From positions 1 to 64,000 of the forward strand of contig NZ_JAEKIS010000021.1 of the NCBI RefSeq assembly GCF_017311415.1: a DNA stretch of 64,000 nucleotides, written 5' to 3'. The notes below the pieces were generated by a model. It was not told the DNA's origin. It saw only the letters and a list, made by a program, of their open reading frames with translations, and searched no databases. Numbering within the stretch: the first letter of the stretch is position 1; every line of letters starts with the position of its first letter. The translations under genes were made by a program, and so were the position numbers. Below, piece by piece: positions 39,914 through 48,149 of the stretch. The stretch comes from Salipiger abyssi (lineage in GTDB: Bacteria; Pseudomonadota; Alphaproteobacteria; Rhodobacterales; Rhodobacteraceae).

Positions 39914-41062
39914 TCATGATCCCGCTTGTTGCTCCCGGAGCAGCTCCTGAACGAGGGCCCAGAACGGCGTGGGGCTGATGAAAACGGGGCTGTTATTGGC
40001 GTCGCGCCGGCTTTCGAAGCTCCGACACAGCAGCTTGGCGCTGCGATGTCCTAGGGCCGGTGCCAGACCGTCGTAATCGAAGCGGTTATAATTCTCCGAG
40101 CAGAGCAGCAGGCTGTGCTTTTCCCGCATGCCCAGCAGCAGATTGAACATCGCTCCGCCATACATGCCGATCACCAGGCGCGAGCGCCACAGCTTGTCGA
40201 GCTGCTGCGCCAGCGGCAGGCCCGAGGGGACGAAAACCTCAATGCCCCGCTCCGGCATCTCCCGCAGCAGCTCTTCCTCGTTCAGCAGCCGTCGGTCCCA
40301 GGCAAAGGCATCGTGTCGCGCGATATAAACTGGCGGTTCGGTGTTGCGCACCGCCGGGTCGAAATGCGGGGCAAAGGCTTCCAGCAGCAGTTCGGCGTTT
40401 TCCGGGCCGCAGAGGCGGGGATAATCGGTCACCCAGACCTCGCGGGCGAAGACAACCTCGTCGGGGCCCTTGGTCACCACCCGATCGCTTAGGCCCAACA
40501 TCTCCAGGAAGCCTCCCCGCGAGGCGGCGATGCTGTCGGAGAGCAGCAGCCTGACCGCCGGATCGACCCGTTTGCGATAGTGCAGGATCGAGGGCAGCAG
40601 CTCGAGGAAGAAATGGGTATAGGCACGCTCCCAGTAGGAGGAGGCGACGAAGACCGGCTCCTCGACGGTCCGGCTGGCCTCGAACGGGGAGCCTTTCATC
40701 TGCACTTTGCCCCGGTCGCTCAGCAGCGTGATGCCATAATTGTGCAGCGCATAGGCATAGCTGCGGATATTCTTGAGCTCCGGCGTGATGAAAGGGGCCA
40801 GATGCGGCAGGAAGATACGGCCGAACCGGTCGTAGATCACGCCGCTGGTGCCGATATATACATCCCGCAGCCGGTAGAGGTGTAGATCCTGCGCACCGCG
40901 CCGGATATGGCCGCGCTGCGGACCATGGCCCTTCACATTTGTGGTCGGCAAGGTCCGGAAATTGTAGTCGGGAACGCTCCAGATCGGTTTGGTGTCGCCG
41001 GTCTCGGTCGGAGACCGACCGCCGCATTCCATCGAGAGCGACCAGTCCGTCGTATCGGTCAT
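39914..41062 (-). CDS. Glycosyltransferase family 61 protein
   Basis: The 382-residue protein matches the GT61/DUF563 group: 'EEPVFVASSYWERAYTHFFLELLPSILHY' (the H-F-x2-E-x-LP core), 'PPVYIARHDAFAWDRRLLNEEELLREMPERGIEVFVPSGLPLAQQ' (typical 'Y-I-x-R...R-x2-N-E-x-E-L') and 'LVIGMYGGAMFNLLLG', the GxHGA-like nucleotide site with Tyr in place of His. The ATG overlaps the stop of the preceding gene (ATGA at 41059-41062), so the two are coupled. Bacterial members act in capsule and exopolysaccharide assembly; the sugar is unknown. Confidence 0.82.
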   Translation of the reverse strand: MTDTTDWSLSMECGGRSPTETGDTKPIWSVPDYNFRTLPTTNVKGHGPQRGHIRRGAQDLHLYRLRDVYIGTSGVIYDRFGRIFLPHLAPFITPELKNIRSYAYALHNYGITLLSDRGKVQMKGSPFEASRTVEEPVFVASSYWERAYTHFFLELLPSILHYRKRVDPAVRLLLSDSIAASRGGFLEMLGLSDRVVTKGPDEVVFAREVWVTDYPRLCGPENAELLLEAFAPHFDPAVRNTEPPVYIARHDAFAWDRRLLNEEELLREMPERGIEVFVPSGLPLAQQLDKLWRSRLVIGMYGGAMFNLLLGMREKHSLLLCSENYNRFDYDGLAPALGHRSAKLLCRSFESRRDANNSPVFISPTPFWALVQELLREQQAGS

Positions 41063-41631
41063 TCGATAAAGCCAATCATGATGCCATAGGGGGCGACGGT
41101 CCAGAGATAGGGGGAGGCGAACGTGCCCTTGCCCTCTTCCTGGTCGATCCGGATCCGGTCGCTGAAATCTCCCAGAGCCGGGCAGGGGAAGATCGTCAGC
41201 TGGGCCGTATTGCGTGGCCAGCGCCGGAAGGCGTGGGCTTTTGCTTCCGCCTCCAGTCGGTTGCCGCTCCAGGCTTTGGGTTCGGAAAACCAGCCGATAT
41301 TGCGCAGACCGTGCTCGGCAATCAGCGCGGTGGCGGTCTCGCTGTCGCCGGTCCGGAACAGCCCGATGGCCTCACGCGTGTGGCGGCGGGCAGTCTCGAC
41401 CATCCAGTCCGGCCAGCCGGTATTCAGCAGGATGGCGCTGTTTTCCGCTTTGTCGTTGAGATAGTGAAAATAGACATGCAGCAGAAAGATGCGGAGCTTG
41501 TCGCGGGAGGAAAGCCGCGCCTTTTCCTCGGCCGTCCAGAAGAAGTTCCAATAGGGCAGCAGGCTGTCCTCTCCGACCGGGTTTTCTGCTGTGGCACTGG
41601 ACAATGCGTTGATAAAATCACGAATTTTCAT
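41059..41631 (-). CDS. Hypothetical protein upstream of GT61
   Basis: The 190-residue protein (ATG 41631; a GTG at 41637 is also possible) starts 'MKIRDFINALSSATAENP'. It has a helical first half with 'AEEKARLSSRDKLRIFLLHVYFHYLND' and a beta-rich end 'FASPYLWTVAPYGIMIGFIE'. I do not recognise a family. Coupling to the GT61 gene by ATGA overlap suggests it serves the same polysaccharide step. There are no transmembrane segments or signal peptide. Confidence 0.6.
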   Translation of the reverse strand: MKIRDFINALSSATAENPVGEDSLLPYWNFFWTAEEKARLSSRDKLRIFLLHVYFHYLNDKAENSAILLNTGWPDWMVETARRHTREAIGLFRTGDSETATALIAEHGLRNIGWFSEPKAWSGNRLEAEAKAHAFRRWPRNTAQLTIFPCPALGDFSDRIRIDQEEGKGTFASPYLWTVAPYGIMIGFIE

Positions 41632-41856
41632 ATGCACTCAAGTCGCCAAATGCCCGTTTGGGCCCGTCTTTTTGGGCCTGTCTTTCGGTCTGTCGCCACA
41701 TGCTGCGACCGGCCGGCCGCGACGTGGCTTGCTCTTTATCATCCGCGATCTGCGGTGACAAAGCATAACCTTCCCGCCGCGCCCCTGCCGGCATGCCCGG
41801 TGACGCCTGCGGCCCGATCCGTCAGATGCCGTGGCCGCGCCCCTGGCGGGCGTTCC

Positions 41857-42153
41857 TCACTCCGCCGCCTCGACCGTTGTCACCAAAAGCACTTCCTGCT
41901 GACAGGACATGGACCCGCCATATCCCGATCCGGTGACGGTGACGCGGTCTCCGAACGCGAACGTGCCGGGAATATGGGACAAAGCGATCGTCTCGCCCTC
42001 ATCCGTCTGAAGGGCGGGGCACTCCACCCCCGGCACCAGCTGGCCCGTCAGTATCACCGCGCACATGGAAAGTGCCGCCAGAGGGCTGGACGCCACCGCA
42101 GAGCGCCGGTGCTGCCGTCTTTGTGCCTGTGTCCGTTCATCGTGCCGGCCCAT
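41857..42153 (-). CDS. Small exported protein, DUF5818-like
   Basis: A 98-residue protein from ATG 42153, with GGGAG 6 nt before it. It has a basic start ('RQHRRSAVASSPLAALSMCAVILTGQLV'), a short hydrophobic stretch that could be a signal sequence, and a folded part 'VECPALQTDEGETIALSHIPGTFAFGDRVTVTGSGYGGSMSCQQEVLLVTTVE' with two Cys that could form a disulfide. The 'G-D-R-V-x-V-x-G' beta pattern recalls a family of small periplasmic OB-like proteins (DUF5818 by memory). It is divergent from the big subtilase gene. Function unknown. Confidence 0.55.
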   Translation of the reverse strand: MGRHDERTQAQRRQHRRSAVASSPLAALSMCAVILTGQLVPGVECPALQTDEGETIALSHIPGTFAFGDRVTVTGSGYGGSMSCQQEVLLVTTVEAAE

Positions 42154-42432
42154 CCTGTGTCTCCCGCCGAAATGCCCGTGCCGCCAGTCCGTGCCGCGGC
42201 ACGCCGGTAGTATGAGCCGTTGCCAGGCACTGGCAACCCATTCCTCGGCCGGTGGGCAGACGGCCTTGATGCAGATTTTTAAAACACCCTCTTGTCGAAC
42301 GAAGAGAACGGCTCTTAAGATAAACGTTAACATTTCGTTAATTTCTATGCGCCGCGGAGGAGGCTTCGCGGCACTTGCCGTTTCAATCATTGATCGCCGC
42401 CGGCCGATCAGATTTGTCTCAAGAGGATTACC
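42154..42432. promoter_or_regulatory. Divergent control region of the subtilase gene
   Basis: A 279-bp gap between divergent starts. It contains an A+T-rich segment (about 42280-42345) with the hexamer cgttaa repeated at 42325 and 42336 and an overlapping gttaac palindrome, a plausible operator and promoter area for the rightward gene. AGAGGA lies 5 nt before the ATG at 42433. Confidence 0.45.
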
Positions 42433-45400
42433 ATGGCGAAAGACCTTTCCGACCCGCAGACAGTTGGGGTGCAGGGCTTTGGCATCGGAGGCGATGCCGG
42501 CTCATATGCATTGTTCGGATCCGAAGAGAGCGTTCGGCTGCCAGAGGAAAAGACCACGGCCGGCCTCCAAGCGGGCTTGGGCAATGTCTTCCAGAACGAG
42601 GGCGCCTCTTTTGCCCAGCTGGCCGGCAGCACCGCCCTGGACGCCCTGCTCCCGACCGCCGGCGATGCGGTCTCGCAGCAATCGTATCTGCAGAGCGGCA
42701 CCGCCGGGCTGTCCGAGCCGAACACGACCGGGCTCGGGGCGCCCGCCGCCGGTGATGTGCCGGAGCGCGATGTCTTCGGCGGCGGCCGCGATCCCGAGGC
42801 CCCGGGCGGCACCGGCCTGGCGGGCCTCGTCGCTTCCGAAAACGATGGCGCCGGCACTCTGGGCTCGGCCTATGATGCCCCGGCCTTCGGCGCGTGGGGA
42901 AGCCTCACGGACACCCCGCCGTCGCGTCACGACGCATTCTCGACGTTTTCGCGCGATGTCGGGCCGATGGCCGGCGGTGAGGCCGGGAGCGTCCAAAAGA
43001 CGGGCGAAAAGACCGCGACCGGAGTCCAGGCAGGCTTTGGCGGTGCCTTCCCCAACGAGGGTGCCGCTGCCGGCAGCACCGCTCTGGAGGCTCTGCGCTC
43101 GGCCGCGCATGAGGCGGCCGTTGCGCGCGGCCGTGCCGAACCCGCGCCGGCCCCTGGCAACGAAATCGTCTCGCTCAGCATGGCGCTGCCTACCGACGAT
43201 CTGTTCTCGCAGCAATGGCACCTGCAGAACAATACCGCCGGACTGCTCGACCTGAACGTGACCGAGGTCTGGGACGGCACCGGCCAGACCTATACCGGCG
43301 CCGGCGTCGATGTCGCGGTCATCGACGATGCGGTCGAGCGCGACCACCCCGATCTGAACGACAACATCAGCACGTTGAAGGACTGGGATTTCGCTGACAA
43401 CGACACCGAACCCAGCGGCGTGGACGGCAACAACCACGGCACCGCCGTGGCGGGCATCATCGCCTCCGAGAACGACGGGACCGGCACCGTGGGGGTGGCC
43501 TACGATGCCACGATCTTCGGCTTCCGGGTGAAATCCAACGGCACGCTGCCGACGCTTTACGACGAATTCCTGACCCAGCTGCGCGACGCGCTGCAGAACG
43601 CCAGCGGCGAGGCGGCGGTCTCCGGGGTCAACCGGACCGCCGATGTGGTCAACATGTCGAACGGCACCCAGATCAATTCCAATTTCTACAGCAGGGACGT
43701 GCCGACGCAGTCGCTGCCCGGCGAGGTGGTCTCCGCCTTCGAATACGGCGCCGAAAACGGCCGCGGCGGGCTTGGCACGATCTTCGTGAAATCCGCCGGC
43801 AACGGCCGCGGCTCGGACCATGACGCCAACGGCTCGGAATGGAACGCCACGCGCTATTCGATCTCGGTCGCCGCGGTCGATCAGGACGGGTCCGTGACCG
43901 CCTATTCGACCGAGGGCGCCAACCTCTTCGTCTCGGCCTTCGGCTCGCCGGTTCCGGGCACGGTGGTGACCACCGACCGGCAGGGCGCCGAGGGCTACAA
44001 TTCCGGCGCCAACCCCGACTACACGTTCGCCTTCAACGGCACTTCGGCGGCGGCGCCGATGGTCAGCGGCGTGGTCGCGCTGATGCTCGAGGCCAACCCG
44101 TCTCTGGGCTGGCGCGACGTGCAGGACATCCTGGTCTATTCCGCCCGCCATGTGGGTTCGGACGTCGGCGCCGGGGTGACCGGATCCGAGGAGAACGCCT
44201 GGTTCTTCAACGGCGCCGGGAACTGGAACGGCGGCGGGCTGCATTTCTCCAAGGATTACGGCTTTGGCCTGGTCGATGCCCATGCGGCGGTGCGGCTGGC
44301 GGAAACCTGGAACGGCACCGCGCAGACCAGCGCCAACGACGCGCTCTACAACACCGATCTGATCGACACGACGGTCACGCTGTCCGGCAACTCGGCCAGC
44401 TACAACTTCACGCCCACCGCCATGTTTGCCGAAACGATCGAGGTGCAGCTGACCTCGTCGCACACCTGGATCGGCGACATGAACATCGTCCTGACCTCGC
44501 CGTCGGGCACCTCGATCAACCTGATCAAGGACAATTACGGCGGCTCCGCCGACATGAGCAACGACACCTATACCTGGTCGACAAACGCGTTCTGGGGCGA
44601 GGACAGCAGCGGCACCTGGACAGTCACGCTGACCGACGAATTCACCGCCGACACCTGGACGATCACCGACATGCAGATCAATGTCTGGGGCGACAGCAGC
44701 GCCAATGACACGGTGAACGCCGACGACCGCATTGTCATCACCGACGAGTTTTCCGATTACGCCGGCGCCTCGGGCCATTCCACGGCCCTCGCCCCGGTCG
44801 GCAGCAACCGGGGCACGCTCAACACCGCGGCGGTGACCTCGGGCTCGCTCATCGACCTGCTGGCCGGGACCGGCACCATCGACGGGGTGGCCGTCACGCT
44901 CACGGATTTCTCCGAAATTCATGGCGGCGACGGCGACGACACCATCACCGGCAATAACGTCACCGATCTGATCAGCGGCATGCGCGGCAATGACGAACTG
45001 ACCGGCGGCGCGGGCAACGAGACGGTGCTGGGCGGCGCCGGCGACGACCTGCTGATCGACCTGAACAACAATACCGGCGATGTGTTCGACGGCGGCGACG
45101 GCATCGACACCTTCCGCTCCGATCTCACCTGGATCGATTCCGTCATCTTCCACATGATCGACGAGCGGATCTATGTGTCGGCCGGGGGCACTCAGCGCGC
45201 GGCCTTCCGCAATGTCGAGAACCTGATCATCGGCGGCGCCGCCGATGTGGTCGGCGACGGTGAGGACAACGACATCTTCATCACCGATACCGAGGCGGGC
45301 TATGGCGACAACCCCCATTCCAACACCATCGAGGGCGGCGGCGGCAACGATACGATCGACACCGGGTTGGGCAACGACACGATCGACGGCGGCAGCGGCG

Positions 45401-47094
45401 CGGACCACATGATCGGCGGAGCGGGGGATGACTTCTACATCGTCGACGACGCCGGTGACGTCGTCACCGAGGCTTCGGGCGAGGGCGACGACACCGTCGA
45501 GAGCTCGGTCTCCTACGATATCCGGGGCACCTTTGTGGAGCGTCTCGTGTTGACCGGCAGCGCCGATCTCACGGGGACCGGCAACAGTCTCGCCAACACG
45601 ATCACCGGCAACAGCGGCAACAATACGATCTTTGGCAACAACGGCAACGACACGATCGACGGCGGCACCGGCGCGGACCGCATGTCCGGCGGCAGCGGCA
45701 ATGATTTTTTCATCGTCGACAATGCCGGGGACATTGTCATCGAGACCTCGGGCAATGGCGACGACACCGTCGAAAGCGCGCTCTCCTATAATATGGGAGG
45801 CACCTTTGTGGAGCGTCTCGTTCTGACCGGCAGCGCCGATCTCACGGGGACCGGCAACAGTCTCGCCAACACGATCACCGGCAACAGCGGCCAGAACACA
45901 ATCACCGGCGGCACCGGCGACGACACCATAGAGGGCGGCGCGGGCCGCGACGACGTGTATGGCGGTGCCGAGGACGACCTCCTGCGCGTGACCGATGCGG
46001 CCCATGTGGTCTCCGGCGAGACCTATGACGGCGGGGACGGGACCGGCGACGTCCTTCAGATCAACGGCGGCGGCACGTTCGATTTCTCGGCGTCGACGGT
46101 GAGCGGCATCGAGGAGATCCTGTTCGGCAGCGCCGACAGCCGGACGGCGATTTTCGAGGCTTCGGTGGCCTCCGCCGGTCTCAGCGCCAATGCGCTGCTG
46201 ATCGACGCCTACGGCATTGCCGGGGTGGCGGATGTGGTCCGCTTCATGGCGAGCGGCGACGCGACGCTGGCGGGGCTGAGCTTTGCCGACTGGCGCACCG
46301 CCGATGACGGGGTGGAACTGATCGGCGGGGCGGCGGCGCAGACCCTGATCGGCTCTTCGGTGAACGACATGATCGAGGCCGGCGGCGGCGACGACACGGT
46401 CACCGGCGGCGCGGGCCGCGACGACGTGTATGGCGGTGCCGAGGACGACCTTCTGCGCGTGACCGATGCGGCCCATGTGGTCTCCGGCGAGACCTATGAC
46501 GGTGGGGACGGGACCGGCGACGTCCTTCAGATCAACGGCGGCGGCACGTTCGATTTCTCCGCGTCGACGGTGAGCGGCATCGAGGAGATCCTGTTCGGCA
46601 GCGCCGACAGCCGGACGGCGATTTTCGACGCTTCGGTGGCCTCCGCCGGTCTCAGCGCCAATGCGCTGCTGATCGACGCCTACGGCATTGCCGGGGTGGC
46701 GGATGTGGTCCGCTTCATGGCGAGCGGCGACGCGACGCTGGCGGGGCTGAGCTTTGCCGACTGGCGCACCGCCGATGACGGGGTGGAGCTGATCGGCGGG
46801 GCGGCGGCACAGACCCTGATCGGCTCTTCGGTGAACGACATGATCGAGGCCGGCGGCGGCGACGACACGGTCACCGGCGGCGCGGGCGCGGACAAATTCG
46901 TCTTCGGGCTGAACGATGGCAGCAACGTGGTCACCGACTTCAGCGATATCGACGCCATCGTGTTGCAGGATACCGGCACCGTGATCATCGGCTATGACGG
47001 CCCGGATAGCCTAGTCACCTACAGCAATGGCGGCGACACGACCACAATCCTGGTCGAGGATTACCATGTCACCGCCTTGGATTTCGAATTATAA
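42433..47094 (+). CDS. Subtilisin/kexin-type protease with P-domain and RTX repeats
   Basis: A 1553-residue protein. The S8 catalytic domain (about residues 255-600) has Asp298 ('VAVIDDAVERDHPDL'), His335 ('NNHGTAVAGII'), Asn457 ('KSAGNG', oxyanion hole) and Ser538 ('FNGTSAAAPM'), the proprotein-convertase pattern. A P-domain follows at about 647-751 ('TAMFAETIEVQLTSSHTWIGDM', 'SGTWTVTLTDEF'), then RTX calcium repeats from about 830, two 91-residue 'FIVDNAGDIV' units, two near-identical 157-residue units, and a C-terminal RTX end 'GGAGADKFVFG' suited to type I secretion. No Sec signal. The N-terminal 250 residues hold a degenerate copy of the first part of the catalytic domain. An active extracellular protease is likely; a target could be the matrix RTX proteins encoded nearby (inference). 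Confidence 0.9.
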   Translation: MAKDLSDPQTVGVQGFGIGGDAGSYALFGSEESVRLPEEKTTAGLQAGLGNVFQNEGASFAQLAGSTALDALLPTAGDAVSQQSYLQSGTAGLSEPNTTGLGAPAAGDVPERDVFGGGRDPEAPGGTGLAGLVASENDGAGTLGSAYDAPAFGAWGSLTDTPPSRHDAFSTFSRDVGPMAGGEAGSVQKTGEKTATGVQAGFGGAFPNEGAAAGSTALEALRSAAHEAAVARGRAEPAPAPGNEIVSLSMALPTDDLFSQQWHLQNNTAGLLDLNVTEVWDGTGQTYTGAGVDVAVIDDAVERDHPDLNDNISTLKDWDFADNDTEPSGVDGNNHGTAVAGIIASENDGTGTVGVAYDATIFGFRVKSNGTLPTLYDEFLTQLRDALQNASGEAAVSGVNRTADVVNMSNGTQINSNFYSRDVPTQSLPGEVVSAFEYGAENGRGGLGTIFVKSAGNGRGSDHDANGSEWNATRYSISVAAVDQDGSVTAYSTEGANLFVSAFGSPVPGTVVTTDRQGAEGYNSGANPDYTFAFNGTSAAAPMVSGVVALMLEANPSLGWRDVQDILVYSARHVGSDVGAGVTGSEENAWFFNGAGNWNGGGLHFSKDYGFGLVDAHAAVRLAETWNGTAQTSANDALYNTDLIDTTVTLSGNSASYNFTPTAMFAETIEVQLTSSHTWIGDMNIVLTSPSGTSINLIKDNYGGSADMSNDTYTWSTNAFWGEDSSGTWTVTLTDEFTADTWTITDMQINVWGDSSANDTVNADDRIVITDEFSDYAGASGHSTALAPVGSNRGTLNTAAVTSGSLIDLLAGTGTIDGVAVTLTDFSEIHGGDGDDTITGNNVTDLISGMRGNDELTGGAGNETVLGGAGDDLLIDLNNNTGDVFDGGDGIDTFRSDLTWIDSVIFHMIDERIYVSAGGTQRAAFRNVENLIIGGAADVVGDGEDNDIFITDTEAGYGDNPHSNTIEGGGGNDTIDTGLGNDTIDGGSGADHMIGGAGDDFYIVDDAGDVVTEASGEGDDTVESSVSYDIRGTFVERLVLTGSADLTGTGNSLANTITGNSGNNTIFGNNGNDTIDGGTGADRMSGGSGNDFFIVDNAGDIVIETSGNGDDTVESALSYNMGGTFVERLVLTGSADLTGTGNSLANTITGNSGQNTITGGTGDDTIEGGAGRDDVYGGAEDDLLRVTDAAHVVSGETYDGGDGTGDVLQINGGGTFDFSASTVSGIEEILFGSADSRTAIFEASVASAGLSANALLIDAYGIAGVADVVRFMASGDATLAGLSFADWRTADDGVELIGGAAAQTLIGSSVNDMIEAGGGDDTVTGGAGRDDVYGGAEDDLLRVTDAAHVVSGETYDGGDGTGDVLQINGGGTFDFSASTVSGIEEILFGSADSRTAIFDASVASAGLSANALLIDAYGIAGVADVVRFMASGDATLAGLSFADWRTADDGVELIGGAAAQTLIGSSVNDMIEAGGGDDTVTGGAGADKFVFGLNDGSNVVTDFSDIDAIVLQDTGTVIIGYDGPDSLVTYSNGGDTTTILVEDYHVTALDFEL
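45934..46875 (+). repeat. 471-bp tandem duplication in the subtilase gene
   Basis: Copy 1 is 45934-46404 and copy 2 is 46405-46875. By eye they differ at about six positions, mostly silent, so the duplication is recent or kept uniform. Each encodes 157 residues with one RTX nonapeptide region and a 'VLQINGGGTFDFSASTVSGIEEI' beta segment. A third start of the unit follows at 46876 but diverges at once into the protein's C-terminus. Confidence 0.9.
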
Positions 47095-47534
47095 GTTTCG
47101 GCCCAGCCCGGCGATCGCTCGGGCTGGGCTGGAGCGGCCTTCGCAAGGTTCGACGCTTCCGCCATCATCCTCTGTCACAATCACTCGTCCGCCAAGGGCC
47201 GCGAGGGCAAGATAGATCCGGTCGGGCCTGATATCCGACCTGAAGACGATGGTCGGGCGATGATCGGGCCCGCCGTGGCGAACGAGCCAACCTTCGAGGC
47301 CTCCCTCAAGACGGGCACCGGATGTCGGGTTGTCTGCAATAGACCGCCGAAAGCATCGACCTCATCCAGGCGCCGAAGAGCTGCTTTGGTGTCGCCTTGG
47401 GGGACGTCGACACTACGGTCGAGGATGCCGATGAGATCCCGCTCAAAAACGGATGCCGGACAAAGTGCATCAGGTCTTGCGGGGCCGCGCCGCCGGATGT
47501 GTCCGTGCGCCGGCTGCGCCGTTTGTCCGCTCAC
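47089..47534 (-). pseudogene. Frameshifted remnant of an unrecognised gene
   Basis: Minus strand, 47361 down to a stop at 47089-47091: a frame with no start codon near its beginning reads naturally, 'SIADNPTSGARLEGGLEGW' then 'PTIVFRSDIRPDRIYLALAA' and 'LGGRVIVTEDDGGS'. Directly before it, in another frame (about 47360-47480), comes 'PASVFERDLIGILDRSV' and 'GDTKAALRRLDEVDAF'. A single-base change near 47345 would join them into one protein of about 130 residues. The family is not recognised. The stop overlaps the stop of the convergent subtilase gene. The reading is uncertain; it could be a real 3' gene fragment left by recombination. Confidence 0.4.
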
Positions 47535-48149
47535 GTCGGATAAACCCGCTGTTAATCACACATATGAGTGCGGACGCATATCCTCCGGATGGCGCCAATC
47601 GGCCCGCGTCGAGGATCGCAAAGCTTTTCGGCGATGGCCCGGCGGGTGGAGAGGGCTTTGCGCCGGCACACCTGAAAGGAGAGTGACGCCAAGGAACGAC
47701 GGACAGATTTGCGAGGCGCGGCATCCTGCATGTGCGCACTGGTCGCGAATGCGCATCGCAACGATTCACGCCGTATTTTTACATAATAAACCTTATCCGG
47801 TTGACCTCGTGTTTGGGGGCACATTCCAGAGTGGGTTGCGACAAACCCCCTCTCCGGCAGCCATGAAAGCGGCGCGCAGGCCTGAACAGGGTCAGAGATG
47901 TCTCCGGCGTATTCGCGATGGCCCGGCGGCGGCATCGGACTCCATGGGGCATGCGCGACAATCCGCTGTCTCGCCCGGATATCCCGAATAGATAGATAAA
48001 TAAGGAATTTCGGACTGAAATACCGGATCGCCGTACCGGGGCGAAACACCGCATATGGCGGCAACGGAAATACTTATTGTAACGCCTCCGGCGCTTGCAT
48101 ACCCCTGTAAGGAGACGCCTGTTTTTCAATAAGTTCCGGAGATACAGAT
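47535..48149. other. Non-coding stretch upstream of the 1472-residue RTX gene
   Basis: No gene can be supported here. The region is lower in G+C than its surroundings, notably 47770-47810 and 47985-48080, and should contain the promoter of the gene at 48150. CCGGAG lies 9 nt before that ATG. No repeats or IS ends were seen. Confidence 0.45.

Noticed and set aside
39588-39917. Small open frames in the gap before the GT61 gene
   Set aside because: Arg/Pro-rich products, no motif, no ribosome site, overlapping frames on both strands.
42502-46476. A very long minus-strand open frame opposite the protease gene
   Set aside because: It is a mirror of the G+C-rich RTX repeats of the plus-strand gene; the product is a monotonous Val/Gly/Arg/Asp mix with no domain.
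47552-48064. A 170-codon minus-strand frame
   Set aside because: No recognisable motif, no ribosome site, irregular codon use; it probably arises by chance in an intergenic stretch.
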